64,000 nt of DNA from Gluconacetobacter tumulisoli. GTDB taxonomy: Bacteria > Pseudomonadota > Alphaproteobacteria > Acetobacterales > Acetobacteraceae. The notes below the pieces were generated by a model that did not search any database, had not been told where the DNA came from, and saw nothing but the letters and a program-made list of their open reading frames with translations. The position numbers were made by a program, and so were the translations under genes. Location: positions 1 to 64,000 of the forward strand of contig NZ_JABEQM010000001.1 in assembly GCF_014174155.1 (NCBI RefSeq). Reading direction: 5' to 3'. Positions 33,742 through 42,652 of the stretch are shown here, in pieces (positions within the stretch are counted from its first letter, which is position 1; every line of letters starts with the position of its first letter).

Positions 33742-34800
33742 ATGATGAAGGCGCTTGTCTATCGCGGCCCCGGCGACAAAGGGGTGGAGGAGCGGCCGAA
33801 GCCGCAGATCGTCCAGCCGGGGGATGCGATTGTCCGGATGGTCAGGACGACCCTGTGCGGAACGGACCTGCATATCCTCAAGGGCGACGTGCCCACCTGT
33901 GCGCCGGGCCGTATCCTGGGGCATGAGGGGATTGGGGTGATCGATGCGGTCGGGGCGGCCGTCACCACGTTCCGGGCGGGCGATCGGGTCCTGATATCCT
34001 GCATCACCGCCTGTGCCCGCTGCGACTATTGCCGGCGGGGCATGCCATCGCATTGCGAGACCGGGGGATGGATCCTGGGAAATGCGATCGACGGGACGCA
34101 GGCCGAATTCGTCCGGATCCCGCATGCAGAAACCAGCCTCTATCCCATTCCCGCCGGCGCGGACGAGGAGGCGCTGGTCATGCTCAGCGACATCCTGCCG
34201 ACCGGGTTCGAATGCGGCGTGCTGAACGGCAAGGTCGCGCCGGGGGGCACGGTCGCCATCGTGGGCTCGGGGCCGATTGGGATGGCGGCGCTGCTGACGG
34301 CGCAGCTTTACTCCCCGGCCGAGATCATCATGATCGACCTCGATCCCCACAGGCTGGAGGTCGCGCGGCGGTTCGGTGCGACGCGCACCATCGACAGCGG
34401 CGAAGGCGACGCGGCGGCGCAGGTGATGGCCCTGACCGGCGGGCGGGGCGTCGATACGGCGATCGAGGCCGTGGGCATTCCCGCGACGTTTCAGCTGTGC
34501 GAGGATATCGTGGCGCCCGGGGGCACGATCGCCAATGTCGGCGTCCATGGATGCAAGGTGGACCTGCACCTGGAAACGCTATGGTCGCGCAACATCACGA
34601 TCACCACCCGGCTGGTGGACACGGTGACGACGCCGATGCTGATGAAGAGCGTGCTGTCGGGCCGTCTGGACCCGGCGCGGCTGATCACCCATCGCTTCAC
34701 GCTGGACACCATCATGGAGGCCTATGACGTCTTCGGCCAGGCGGCCCGGCATCAGGCGATGAAGATGCTGATCACGATGGCGGAGCCGCGCCCGGGCTGA
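33742..34800 (+). CDS. Zinc-dependent alcohol dehydrogenase family protein
   Basis: A 352-residue medium-chain dehydrogenase. Catalytic zinc ligands are in TTLCGTDLHI (Cys39) and RILGHEGIG. The structural zinc site has four cysteines in CITACARCDYCRRGMPSHC. The nucleotide-binding motif is VAIVGSGPIGMAA. Overall it resembles secondary alcohol dehydrogenases such as the isopropanol/butanediol group. It oxidises an alcohol with NAD(P)+; the substrate is not determined. AGGAG sits just before the double ATG at 33742. Its last 29 bases overlap the end of the leftward His-rich gene. Confidence 0.9.
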   Translation: MMKALVYRGPGDKGVEERPKPQIVQPGDAIVRMVRTTLCGTDLHILKGDVPTCAPGRILGHEGIGVIDAVGAAVTTFRAGDRVLISCITACARCDYCRRGMPSHCETGGWILGNAIDGTQAEFVRIPHAETSLYPIPAGADEEALVMLSDILPTGFECGVLNGKVAPGGTVAIVGSGPIGMAALLTAQLYSPAEIIMIDLDPHRLEVARRFGATRTIDSGEGDAAAQVMALTGGRGVDTAIEAVGIPATFQLCEDIVAPGGTIANVGVHGCKVDLHLETLWSRNITITTRLVDTVTTPMLMKSVLSGRLDPARLITHRFTLDTIMEAYDVFGQAARHQAMKMLITMAEPRPG

Positions 34801-35152
34801 CGGCGGCACCACCCCCGCCCGCCCCGGTGCCGATGCGCTGCCAGGTGCCGCGGCTTTGCATACAGGCGGCATAGGCGTGTTTCATGCGCACGCGCTGGCT
34901 GCCGCCGGCGGGCGCGGCGCTTCCGGTCGGCGTCGCGGCCATCGTCGCATCGGTCTGGCAGAAGGCATCGTCGGACTGGTATTTCGACCCGTGCGGGTCG
35001 ATGACCGTCTGATAGCCCCCGACGTTCCCGTACACCGTATGTTCGTGATGACGATGATGCCGGTGGGCCCCGGCCGGACGGGCGGTGCCCATCGACGCCC
35101 CCGCCAGCATCAGCAGGCATGCCAGCCGGGTCGCGGTGGTTCGGGCGGTCAT
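34772..35152 (-). CDS. Small exported His-rich protein
   Basis: 126 residues. Signal sequence TRLACLLMLAGASMGTARPAGA precedes a mature start HRHHRHHEHTVYGN, with seven histidines in ten residues, a candidate metal-binding N-terminus. Two cysteines (DAFCQTD and YAACMQSRG) and a Gly/Ala/Pro-rich tail follow. The ATG overlaps the stop of the antiporter gene (ATGA), so translation is coupled. No family is recognised. The gene ends inside the alcohol dehydrogenase coding region on the opposite strand. Confidence 0.7.
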   Translation of the reverse strand: MTARTTATRLACLLMLAGASMGTARPAGAHRHHRHHEHTVYGNVGGYQTVIDPHGSKYQSDDAFCQTDATMAATPTGSAAPAGGSQRVRMKHAYAACMQSRGTWQRIGTGAGGGGAAVSPGAAPPS

Positions 35153-36888
35153 GACGATGCTCCCTGGAAATCCATGCGCCGGGGCCCGGGGGATGGCGCG
35201 TCGCGGGGTGTGGCGCGCGGCAGGGCCTTGGCCTCGATCTGGAGTTCATGTTCCATGAAATCCAGTTCCTGGGTGATCGTCCACTCGGTTTCGTCGTTGA
35301 TGCGCTTGTCCACCACCCTTCGGTGCAGCAATTCGCGCATGTGACGGATGACGTGCAGGCGCAGGGCCAGTTCGGTCCGTTTCTCGCGGATCGCGGCGGC
35401 GCGGATGTCGGCCTCGGCGGACTGTGTATCGTCCAGCCGGCGCAGCGTGTCCTGGTATTCGTGCAGCAGGCGGGAAATGGCCTCCTGCCGCAACTCGGCG
35501 GCCTCGTCCAGCTGGGCGCCGCCGGCGGTCAGCCGTTCCTGTTCGTCGTGCATGGTCTGGATCGCCGCGCGCGCCAGTTCGATGCGCATCGCGTCCAGCT
35601 CGCGCAGGGACGGGTCGTTTTCCCCCGGAACCAGCCCGGCCAGCAATCCGGGCATCGCGATGCTGGCCATCAGCAGCGAACAGACGATCACCCCGGCCGC
35701 CAGGGTCACCAGCAGGTCGCGCCCCGGGAAGGCCGGCCCGGCGGCGGATGCGACGGGCAGGGACAGCACGGCGGCCAGGGTGATCGCCCCGCGCGTGCCG
35801 GCCACCGTCATGACCAGCACGCTGCGCCAGGACGGGATGACGGTGTTGCGATGGCGGAAGCGCGCCAGGACCACCCGCATGGTGATCGAGATCCAGATCC
35901 AGGCGAAGCGCATCGCGCTCATGGCCACCTGGATGGCGACGATGGCCAGCAGCAGCGACCAGGGCGACAAGCCGCCGGCCCGCGCCAGGCGGATGCCGCC
36001 GGTCACCAGATCGGGCAGTTGCAGCCCCAGCAGCAGGAAGATCACCGCGTTGAACGTGAAATTCAGCATGTCCCACACGGTGGTGGACTTCAGGCGCGTT
36101 TCGGTCCGGGCCTCGCTCATCACGCCGGTCAGCTTGACGGTCATGCCCCCCGCCACGGCGGCCAGAATGCCCGAGCAACCGGCGGCATCGGCGATCAGAT
36201 AGATGCCGAACGGCAGCATCATCGCCAGTGTGATGTGGGTCGGCGGGTCGTCGTAGCCGCGCAGCAGCAGATAATGCTCGGCCCGGCATGCCGCCCAGGC
36301 GATGGCGACGCCCACGGCGACCCCTCCCAGCGACATGACGATGAAGCTGCCCAACGCCTGCTGGAACGAGAACAGCCCCGTCATCGCGGCGGTCACGGCG
36401 AATTTGAAGCAGACCAGGCCGGACGCGTCGTTCAGCAGCGCCTCGCCATGCAGGATATGGACGACGCGGGCCGGCGCCCGGCCGCCTTCCAGCATGCTGC
36501 CCACCGAAACCGCGTCGGTGGGCGACATCACGGCGGCCAGCGCGAAGGCCGCCGGCAGGATAATGGGCGGGATCAGCCAGTGGATGAAATAGCCGCAGCC
36601 GACGGTGGTGAAGACTACCAGGCCCAGCGCCAGCATGATGATGACATTGCGCAATTCGCCGAATTCGCGCATCGGCATGCGGTAGGCGTCGGCGAACAGC
36701 AGCGGCGGGATGAACAGCAGCAGGAACATGTCCGGGTCGAAGCCGATCCGCAGTCCGGCCAGCGACGCCACGGATCCGATCGCGATCTGCACCAGCGGCA
36801 GCGGGACGGGCACGCGCCCGACTTTCGAGATGAGGCTGCTCAGTCCCGTCACTGCCAGCAGGGCCAGCGTCATGAAAACGGCATGCAT
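35149..36888 (-). CDS. Na+/H+ antiporter, CPA1/NhaP family
   Basis: A 579-residue inner-membrane protein with about 12 membrane segments, then a cytoplasmic helical tail of about 170 residues (from around 410). Diagnostic CPA1 motifs are present: LLFADAYRM near residue 65, SPTDAVSVGSM, and LNDASGLVCFKFAV, whose aspartates take part in ion exchange; GTRGAITLAAVLSLP lies further on. It exchanges Na+ or K+ for protons for pH and salt homeostasis. The downstream His-rich exported protein is translationally coupled. Upstream lies repeat copy D. Confidence 0.92.
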   Translation of the reverse strand: MHAVFMTLALLAVTGLSSLISKVGRVPVPLPLVQIAIGSVASLAGLRIGFDPDMFLLLFIPPLLFADAYRMPMREFGELRNVIIMLALGLVVFTTVGCGYFIHWLIPPIILPAAFALAAVMSPTDAVSVGSMLEGGRAPARVVHILHGEALLNDASGLVCFKFAVTAAMTGLFSFQQALGSFIVMSLGGVAVGVAIAWAACRAEHYLLLRGYDDPPTHITLAMMLPFGIYLIADAAGCSGILAAVAGGMTVKLTGVMSEARTETRLKSTTVWDMLNFTFNAVIFLLLGLQLPDLVTGGIRLARAGGLSPWSLLLAIVAIQVAMSAMRFAWIWISITMRVVLARFRHRNTVIPSWRSVLVMTVAGTRGAITLAAVLSLPVASAAGPAFPGRDLLVTLAAGVIVCSLLMASIAMPGLLAGLVPGENDPSLRELDAMRIELARAAIQTMHDEQERLTAGGAQLDEAAELRQEAISRLLHEYQDTLRRLDDTQSAEADIRAAAIREKRTELALRLHVIRHMRELLHRRVVDKRINDETEWTITQELDFMEHELQIEAKALPRATPRDAPSPGPRRMDFQGASS

Positions 36889-37261
36889 GTCTGTCGTCCC
36901 GCGTCATGTCCGCGATCGGCTGGCGGCCCATCCCGTTAGAGCCTGTCTGCAAATGTAGGCCAGCGAGCGAGAGCGGAACGCAGGGAAGCGCCCGGCGCAT
37001 GTTTTCGAGCACCGAAGCGGAAAGGGATGCGTCGGGTCGCCGACAGCGCGCATTTGCAGACAGGCTCCTAGGCGACGCGGCCGGATGTGTAAATGCGGCT
37101 GGCCACGGGGCAGATATTCGATTTCGTCCCGTCATGGCCGGCCGGGACCCGTTACGGTCGGGCAGGCGGTCGCATTGACCGCCTGCCGGTGGCTCCCCAT
37201 TATTTCAACAAGGGCGTGCGTCCGGGCGGGGCGCGGGACGTCATGAAAAGGTGAAGGCAGG
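36889..37261. other. Intergenic region holding repeat copy D
   Basis: About 370 bases between the leftward antiporter gene and the rightward chaperone operon, so it should contain both promoters. Apart from repeat D (annotated separately) I see no ORF or terminator. Confidence 0.5.
36937..37070. repeat. Intergenic palindromic element, copy D (reverse orientation)
   Basis: Perfect 17-bp inverted ends, GAGCCTGTCTGCAAATG (36939-36955) and its complement (37051-37067). On the minus strand the core reads GTCGGCGACCCGACGCAT, CGCTTCGGTGCTCGAAAACA, GCGCCGGGCGC and CCGCTCTCGCTCGC, matching copy A but lacking the CGGCCATCAAGGCCG hairpin. This is the only copy lying between two gene starts. Confidence 0.85.
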
Positions 37262-37420
37262 ATGGCAGCGGTGGAGGATTATTTTCGTCCCCGTCTTCGG
37301 GCCCTGGTGGCAGAGGCGCGGCGGGACGGAATCGACACGGACGTCGCGGTCGCGGTTCTGCTGGACCTGCTCGACACGCTCGATTTCGCTTCAAGCCGGG
37401 GAGAAGACCCACAATCGTGA
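37262..37420 (+). CDS. 52-residue ORF coupled to the cbpA-type chaperone gene
   Basis: A short frame starting ATG GCA GCG GTG at 37262 and ending in TGA at 37418-37420, inside the GTG start of the next gene. AAGG lies a few bases upstream of the ATG. The product (N-terminus MAAVEDYFRPRLRALVAEAR) looks like an amphipathic helix followed by a second, leucine-rich one (AVAVLLDLLDTLDF). No signal sequence or known domain. Position, coupling and codon use argue it is real. It may assist the chaperone or serve only to deliver ribosomes to its start. Confidence 0.6.
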   Translation: MAAVEDYFRPRLRALVAEARRDGIDTDVAVAVLLDLLDTLDFASSRGEDPQS

Positions 37421-38334
37421 GCAATGATCCATACGAGATCCTGGGCCTGTCGCGCACGGCCAGCCAGGACGACATCCGCAAGGCCTATCGCAAGCTGGCC
37501 AAGACCCATCACCCGGACCTGAACCCGGGCGACAAGGTGTCGGAAGAGAAGTTCAAGGCCATCAGCAGCGCGCATACCCTGCTGTCCGATCCCGAGCAGC
37601 GGGCGCGCTTCGACCGGGGCGAGATCGACGCCACGGGGCAGGAACGCGGCTGGGCGCCCGGCGGGGGCGGCTATCGCGACCATGCCGAGGGCGCGCAGGG
37701 TTTCCGTTATTCCGCCGGCCATTTTTCCGAGGACGACCTGGGCGACGTCTTCGGCAGCATGTTCGGCCAGCAGCGGGGCTTCCGCCGCCGTCCGCAGGGG
37801 CCGGCGCGCGGCGAGGATCGCAGCTATTCCCTGACCGTCAGCTTTGCCGACGCGGTGAATGGTGGCACGTCGCGCATCACCCTGCCCGGGGGCGCCACCC
37901 TGGACGTGAAGATCCCGCCCGGGATCGAGGACGGCCAGGTGCTGCGCCTGCGCGGCAAGGGCGGCGAGGGGCATCAGGGCGGCCCCGCGGGTGACGCCCT
38001 GATCACGATCGGCGTCGCGCCGGACCCGGATTATACCCGTGACGGGAACGATATCCGCCTGACGCTGCCCGTCGGGCTGAAGACCGCCGTGCTGGGCGGC
38101 CCCGTCACGGTGCCGACGCCGGGCGGCCCGGTCTCGATGAACGTGCCGGCCCATTCGGACAGCGGACGGGTCATGCGCCTGCGCGGCCGGGGCGTGAAGG
38201 CGCATGGCGGGCGGGAGGCCGGCAATCTCTACGTCACTCTGAAGGTCGTGATCGGCCCGACCGACGAGGCGCTGGAAACATTCCTGAAATCCTGGACGCC
38301 GCCCGGCGGGGCGGGCGGGGAGGCGGCATCATGA
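37417..38334 (+). CDS. cbpA: DnaJ-type co-chaperone, CbpA-like
   Basis: 305 residues. J-domain at 1-70 with the HPD motif (32-34) that stimulates DnaK ATPase, then a Gly/Phe-rich linker, then two C-terminal substrate-binding domains (VSFADAVNGGTSRITLPGG and later). The zinc-finger domain of DnaJ is absent, as in CbpA. Starts with GTG at 37417, overlapping the stop of the 52-residue ORF. The following gene encodes a CbpM-like modulator, which supports CbpA over DnaJ. Confidence 0.92.
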   Translation: MSNDPYEILGLSRTASQDDIRKAYRKLAKTHHPDLNPGDKVSEEKFKAISSAHTLLSDPEQRARFDRGEIDATGQERGWAPGGGGYRDHAEGAQGFRYSAGHFSEDDLGDVFGSMFGQQRGFRRRPQGPARGEDRSYSLTVSFADAVNGGTSRITLPGGATLDVKIPPGIEDGQVLRLRGKGGEGHQGGPAGDALITIGVAPDPDYTRDGNDIRLTLPVGLKTAVLGGPVTVPTPGGPVSMNVPAHSDSGRVMRLRGRGVKAHGGREAGNLYVTLKVVIGPTDEALETFLKSWTPPGGAGGEAAS

Positions 38335-38666
38335 TGACAATCGAGACATTGTGCGTCCGCGTGGGCAACGTGACGGTCGCGGACATCGAGCGCTGGATCG
38401 ACAGCGACTGGCTGCGGCCCGAGGGCGCGCCCGGCGCCTATGCGTTCCAGGACATCGACGCGGCCCGCGCGCGCCTGATCGCCGAGCTGCGCTCCGACCT
38501 CGGTGTCAGCGACGAGGGCATGCCCCTGGTGCTGTCGCTGCTGGACCAGCTGTATGACGCGCGGCGGCAGATGATGCGCCTGCGCGATGCGCTGGAAACG
38601 CCCCAGGCCGACGATATCCGCGCGCGGGTGCGCAGCCTGCTGGCCGACCTGCCGTCCCGCCCCTGA
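38331..38666 (+). CDS. cbpM: CbpM-like chaperone modulator
   Basis: 111 residues, MerR-like. The N-terminal half (VRVGNVTVADIERWIDSDWL) resembles the MerR helix-turn-helix region, and the C-terminal half (LLDQLYDARRQMMRLRDAL) is a coiled coil. CbpM binds the J-domain of CbpA and blocks its action with DnaK. The start overlaps the cbpA stop (ATGA), the usual arrangement for this pair. A partial intergenic repeat follows directly after the stop. Confidence 0.88.
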   Translation: MMTIETLCVRVGNVTVADIERWIDSDWLRPEGAPGAYAFQDIDAARARLIAELRSDLGVSDEGMPLVLSLLDQLYDARRQMMRLRDALETPQADDIRARVRSLLADLPSRP

Positions 38667-38730
38667 AAAACCGTTTCAAAAGCGGGTCCGCCGACGGTCC
38701 CACCTATGTTTCCCGTGCTTCGGCGCTCGG
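38667..38730. repeat. Intergenic palindromic element, partial copy F
   Basis: Directly after the cbpM stop. GCCGACGGTCCCACCTATG, then TTTCCCGTGCTTCGGCGCTCGG follows the first half of the copy A core. The rest of the core and the closing arm are missing, and a different repeat follows. Confidence 0.55.
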
Positions 38731-38750
38731 ATCTCTCCCGACTCCATGAT

Positions 38751-38812
38751 CGGGGTCCAGGGCCCAGGTCACACCCGCCTCTCAGGCCCTGGTGGGTTCG
38801 GGCAACGCCCGA
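38751..38812. repeat. Second-family intergenic repeat with two hairpins
   Basis: CGGGGTCCAGG, an inverted repeat CCAGGGCC (38757-38764) with GGCCCTGG (38785-38792), then GGGTTCGGGCAACGCCCGA, which itself folds as CGGGC-AAC-GCCCG (38799-38811). It matches 10804-10852 in order and sequence. Confidence 0.65.
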
Positions 38813-38818
38813 CCTGTC

Positions 38819-39214
38819 TCAGTCGTCGCGACTTAACGGCAGGTCCAGGGTCTGGCCGGCTTTCCGGCCCTTTATCGTCAGGTCCGCGCTGTTGGCGGAC
38901 ACCAGGTGGAAAATCACCAGCGGGTCGCTGTCGCGCGATTGCAGGGTGGTGGCGTCCTTGCGGGTCAGCATCACATCATGGCGCGCCACGACATGCAGTT
39001 CGTCCGGCAGCGTCATGTGCACCTCGGACCGGGCGTCGGGGGCATCGACGATGACCGGCGACAGGCCCATCGCCGCCCAGCGGCCGGTGAACGGATCGGC
39101 GGGGGCCGCCGCCGCCGGCAGGGCGGCCGCGCCGACGGCCAGCAGGGCCATCGCGGCCAGAGCGGCGCGGGCGCGGTGAAGGCGGGCGGGCGGGGGCGGA
39201 TCGAAGCGGGTCAT
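38819..39214 (-). CDS. Small periplasmic protein of unknown function
   Basis: 131 residues. An N-terminal signal sequence (AALAAMALLAVGAAALPAAAA, cleavage near residue 36) is followed by a mostly beta-stranded domain (SEVHMTLPDELHVVARHD, then LVIFHLVSANSADLTIKG). No family recognised. It follows the HlyD gene of the efflux operon by about 140 bases on the same strand and might be its last member. Confidence 0.65.
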   Translation of the reverse strand: MTRFDPPPPARLHRARAALAAMALLAVGAAALPAAAAPADPFTGRWAAMGLSPVIVDAPDARSEVHMTLPDELHVVARHDVMLTRKDATTLQSRDSDPLVIFHLVSANSADLTIKGRKAGQTLDLPLSRDD

Positions 39215-39355
39215 TGGTGTCGTCCTCCGGCTTGGCGGTCCCGGAGATCGCCGCTCCTCCGGGGTGTTTTCCCCAAGGGTATGGGGACGCGGCCCGTTTT
39301 GAAAGTGGCGCGCGCGCGGGGCCGGCCCGCGCGGCGATCGGCAGGGCGGGGGCGC

Positions 39356-40396
39356 CTACCGGTCCTCGCCTGCTTCCGGCGCGGATGAAGGTGCCGGGGG
39401 GGAGGGTGCGCCATGGTGGCCGGCCATCGCGGCGTTGGGCGGCGGCCCCGATCCGGCGTTTCGGCGGATGCGCGCCACGGCCTCGCGCATCGTCAGGCGC
39501 GGGCGGTGGCCGTCGGGGCCGACGATCGACACGGTGGCGGTCATGCCCGCCGCCAGCACGATTCCGGCGGGCAGGGTGTCGATGTGCACGCGCACCGGGA
39601 TGCGCTGCGCCAGCCGCACCCAGGTATAGACCGGATTGACGGACGGCAGGCCCTGGGTGGAACGTTCGGCATTGGCCGAGGATATGCCGCGCGTGATGCT
39701 GTCGACATGGCCCCAGAGCGGGGCGGAATAGCCCATCAGGTCCATGCGGACCAGGTCGCCGGGATGGATCGCGTGCATCTTCGTTTCCTCGAAATACCCG
39801 TCGATCCAATAGGATTCCGCATCGATCACTTCGATATTCGGGGTGCCGGCGGTCGCGAAATCGCCGACGCGCATCGTCAGGTTGGTGACGTAGCCGGTGA
39901 CGGTGCTGCGGATCTGCGTGCGGTCGAGGTTGATGCGCGCCTGCGACAGGGCGGCCAGCGCGTCGGCGTACTGGGCCTTGGCCTGTTCGGCGATGGCTTC
40001 GAATTGCTGCTTTTCCTCGGCCGAGGCCGAGGCCGAGGAGAGCTGCTGGCGGCGCTGGTGCTGCGACAGGCGCAGGGTCAGGTCGGCCTGGCGTTCGTTG
40101 ACCCGCGCGGTGGCGGAGGCCACGGCCACGCGGAAATCGAACGGATCGATGTCGTACAGGACATCGCCCTTGTGCACGTACTGGTTGTCGGCGACATGGA
40201 CGGCGACGATCTGCCCCGACACGCGCGGGGCGATGTTGGCGACCTGGACGCGCACCTGCCCGTTCCGCGTCCAGGGGGCGGCGGTGTAATAATCCCACAG
40301 CGCCAGCGCCACGACGGCGGCGATGCCGAGGATGATCAGGGTCGTCATGATCCGCATGACGTGGCGGGCGCGTTCGAACACCGGCAGGCCTTTCAC
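39356..40396 (-). CDS. aaeA: HlyD-family membrane fusion protein (AaeA-like)
   Basis: 346 residues. One N-terminal membrane span (MTTLIILGIAAVVALALWDY), a biotinyl-lipoyl/barrel-sandwich half (VRVQVANIAPRVSGQIVAVH), a coiled-coil hairpin with long Ala/Gln-rich helices (about 80-165), and the second half-motif (STVTGYVTNLTMRVGDFA). It links the FUSC inner-membrane pump to an outer-membrane channel. The start overlaps the DUF1656 gene stop (ATGA). The C-terminal 45 residues are a Pro/Ala-rich extra tail. Confidence 0.9.
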   Translation of the reverse strand: MKGLPVFERARHVMRIMTTLIILGIAAVVALALWDYYTAAPWTRNGQVRVQVANIAPRVSGQIVAVHVADNQYVHKGDVLYDIDPFDFRVAVASATARVNERQADLTLRLSQHQRRQQLSSASASAEEKQQFEAIAEQAKAQYADALAALSQARINLDRTQIRSTVTGYVTNLTMRVGDFATAGTPNIEVIDAESYWIDGYFEETKMHAIHPGDLVRMDLMGYSAPLWGHVDSITRGISSANAERSTQGLPSVNPVYTWVRLAQRIPVRVHIDTLPAGIVLAAGMTATVSIVGPDGHRPRLTMREAVARIRRNAGSGPPPNAAMAGHHGAPSPPAPSSAPEAGEDR

Positions 40397-40587
40397 AGCA
40401 ACAACGTATAGATGCCCAGAAGGCAGATCAGGATGCCGAATTCGGCCAATGGCATGTTCCAGACCAGCCGCTGGATGCCGAAGCGGCCGAGCAGCGGCCG
40501 CAGCGCGATCAGGGTCAGCAGCGCCAGCGCGCCATTGATCACGAAGGACGAGATCAGGATCCCGTCGATATCGATGACCTGCTCCAT
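40393..40587 (-). CDS. aaeX: DUF1656 small membrane protein (AaeX-like)
   Basis: 64 residues with two membrane segments (ILISSFVINGALALLTLIAL and GILICLLGIYTLLL). Such DUF1656 proteins occur almost only between FUSC and HlyD genes of aromatic-acid efflux operons. It starts one base after the FUSC stop and overlaps the HlyD start, so all three are translated together. Confidence 0.88.
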   Translation of the reverse strand: MEQVIDIDGILISSFVINGALALLTLIALRPLLGRFGIQRLVWNMPLAEFGILICLLGIYTLLL

Positions 40588-40588
40588 G

Positions 40589-42652
40589 TCAGCCTGCCTC
40601 GCCCCGGGGCAGCAGGCCGTAATGCCGCAGTGCGCGCGCGTTGCGCTCCAGCAGGCGTGACGCGCCGAACAGGCCGGATACCGCGCCGATCACGGTTTCC
40701 CGGTCCGCCGGCTGCAGGTCGTTGCTCTGCGCCAGCAGCGCCGTGGCGTGCCGCATGGTCCGTTCCACCGTCATGGGCACGTCGCGGACCGTCAGCGCGT
40801 CCAGGGCCTGGCGCGCCTGGTCGGCGACGGCGTCGATGGTGATGGCGCGCTGCAAGTGGCGGCGGGCCCGGGCCAGGGCGCCGATCAGGTCCCCCAGCGC
40901 CACGATACGGCCGAAGACGCGCCGTGCCGCCAGGGTGTCGGGCAGGTAGCCGGTCCAGGTCCGCGCCTGGATCAGCCGGTCGTACTGGCGGCTGATCAGC
41001 GCCGGGCCGGCGACCTCGCCCCGTCCGGCGAATTGCCGCCGCAGCGACACCGCCACCGCCATCGCCACGCGGAACCGGCGCCGCCGCGCCGAGGGCGGCA
41101 GCAGCAGCACCAGCGAGACGAACACGATCACCGCCGACAGCATGTAGAAGACGTTGCGGTCGATGAACTGGGTCGGGTCGTAGTTATGGATGTTGTCCAG
41201 GCCCAGCATGACGAAGAAGAAGACGCCGAAATTGAAACCGATCGCAAAGCTCTTCGGATGGATCAGCAGCAGGCAGGTCACGAAGATGATCGGGGCGATC
41301 ACCATCGCCAGGAACACCATGCCCGAGCCCAGCGGCAGCACGTGATAGTTCAGGACCAGCGCGCACGCCGTGGCCAGGGGCACGCCGATCAGAGCGCCGA
41401 AGCCGAAGGCCTGCGTGTTGAATGTCGTGACCGACAGCGTCAGCACGATGGCGACCTGCACCAGCGCGACGGTCGAGCCCGGCAGGTCCGACAGGATGCA
41501 GATCGCGGCGGCGGCGGAAAACCCCATCAGGATCCGCAGGCCGTTCAGCAGCGCCAGGACCGGATCCTGGTGCCGGATGATCCGGACGTCATGCGCGACG
41601 CGCGGGGCGGCGCGTCCGTCCTCCAGCGTGCGGATGCCGTCCTCGACCCACCGCCCGTAGGACAGCAGGGCCAGCGTCCGTTCGATCAGATAGGCTTCGG
41701 GCGGGGTCAGCGGGGGTTCGCCCGCGTCATGCGCCACCAGTTCGACCAGTGCGGCGCGCGCCTCGGTGGCCGAGGCGAAGGGCGTCCCGTCGCCGAACCG
41801 CGCGCGCACCCGCGCCAGCACGGAGGCGCGCACGTCGCCCTCGCGCAGGATGCCGCCGATGGCGCGGGCGCAGGACATCACGTCCAGCAACGCCACCATC
41901 GCCGATCGCGCGCCCGTCGTGCGCAGGGCGCTGTCTTCCAGTTCGGTGCGGGCGAACGATACCTGGCTGGTCAGGGACATGATCCCGGCGGCCAGTGCGG
42001 TGCAGGCGCCATTGTCGGGAATGCCCTGCCCGGCCACGGCATCGCGGGCGATCTGGCGCACCTTGCCGGCCGAGCGGCGGAGGCCCGCGGCCAGGGCCTG
42101 CCAGGCCGAGGGGGATCCGAACAGGTCGTTCACGACCGCCACCGATGCGATGCCCACCATGATGGCGGACACGCGGAAGATCGCGACGGTGAAGACGTCC
42201 TCGGGCCGGTCGATGCAGCTGACGCCGACGATGGAGACGGTATAGCCGGCCAGCAGTGCCCCATAGGCCCGGAAATCGCGCGCCAGGGTGCCGACGACGA
42301 CGCACAGGCCCAGCCACAGCGCCGCGCCGCCCAGCAGCATGATCCGGTCCTGGCCGAAGGCGGCGACCAGCAGGATGGCCACCGCCGCCCCGACCAGCGT
42401 CCCGCCCATCCGGTACAGCGATTTCGACAGGACCTGGCCGCGCAGGGGCTGGGCCAGGATCATCACCGTTACCCCGGCCGAGGCCGGAGCGTCGATCTGC
42501 AGCCAGAAGGCGACGGACAGCGCGAGGACGGCCGACGCCCAGGTCCGCATGCAGAACGCGAACCATCCGGGCGGGAACCATTCCTGCGGAAGATCGGGAA
42601 ACCAGACCCAGCGCAGAACGCCGGCCGTCGCGCCCCGGGCGCTTTCCCCCAT
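40589..42652 (-). CDS. aaeB: FUSC-family inner-membrane efflux transporter (AaeB-like)
   Basis: 687 residues. Two blocks of about six membrane segments (residues 30-185 and 385-530), separated and followed by cytoplasmic helical regions, the FUSC/aromatic-acid exporter layout. Homologues export p-hydroxybenzoate and related weak acids or amphipathic toxins with AaeA. For an acetic acid bacterium that grows on plant material, such phenolic acids are plausible substrates (inference). It is first in the leftward operon. No LysR-type aaeR gene is visible within this window. Confidence 0.9.
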   Translation of the reverse strand: MGESARGATAGVLRWVWFPDLPQEWFPPGWFAFCMRTWASAVLALSVAFWLQIDAPASAGVTVMILAQPLRGQVLSKSLYRMGGTLVGAAVAILLVAAFGQDRIMLLGGAALWLGLCVVVGTLARDFRAYGALLAGYTVSIVGVSCIDRPEDVFTVAIFRVSAIMVGIASVAVVNDLFGSPSAWQALAAGLRRSAGKVRQIARDAVAGQGIPDNGACTALAAGIMSLTSQVSFARTELEDSALRTTGARSAMVALLDVMSCARAIGGILREGDVRASVLARVRARFGDGTPFASATEARAALVELVAHDAGEPPLTPPEAYLIERTLALLSYGRWVEDGIRTLEDGRAAPRVAHDVRIIRHQDPVLALLNGLRILMGFSAAAAICILSDLPGSTVALVQVAIVLTLSVTTFNTQAFGFGALIGVPLATACALVLNYHVLPLGSGMVFLAMVIAPIIFVTCLLLIHPKSFAIGFNFGVFFFVMLGLDNIHNYDPTQFIDRNVFYMLSAVIVFVSLVLLLPPSARRRRFRVAMAVAVSLRRQFAGRGEVAGPALISRQYDRLIQARTWTGYLPDTLAARRVFGRIVALGDLIGALARARRHLQRAITIDAVADQARQALDALTVRDVPMTVERTMRHATALLAQSNDLQPADRETVIGAVSGLFGASRLLERNARALRHYGLLPRGEAG

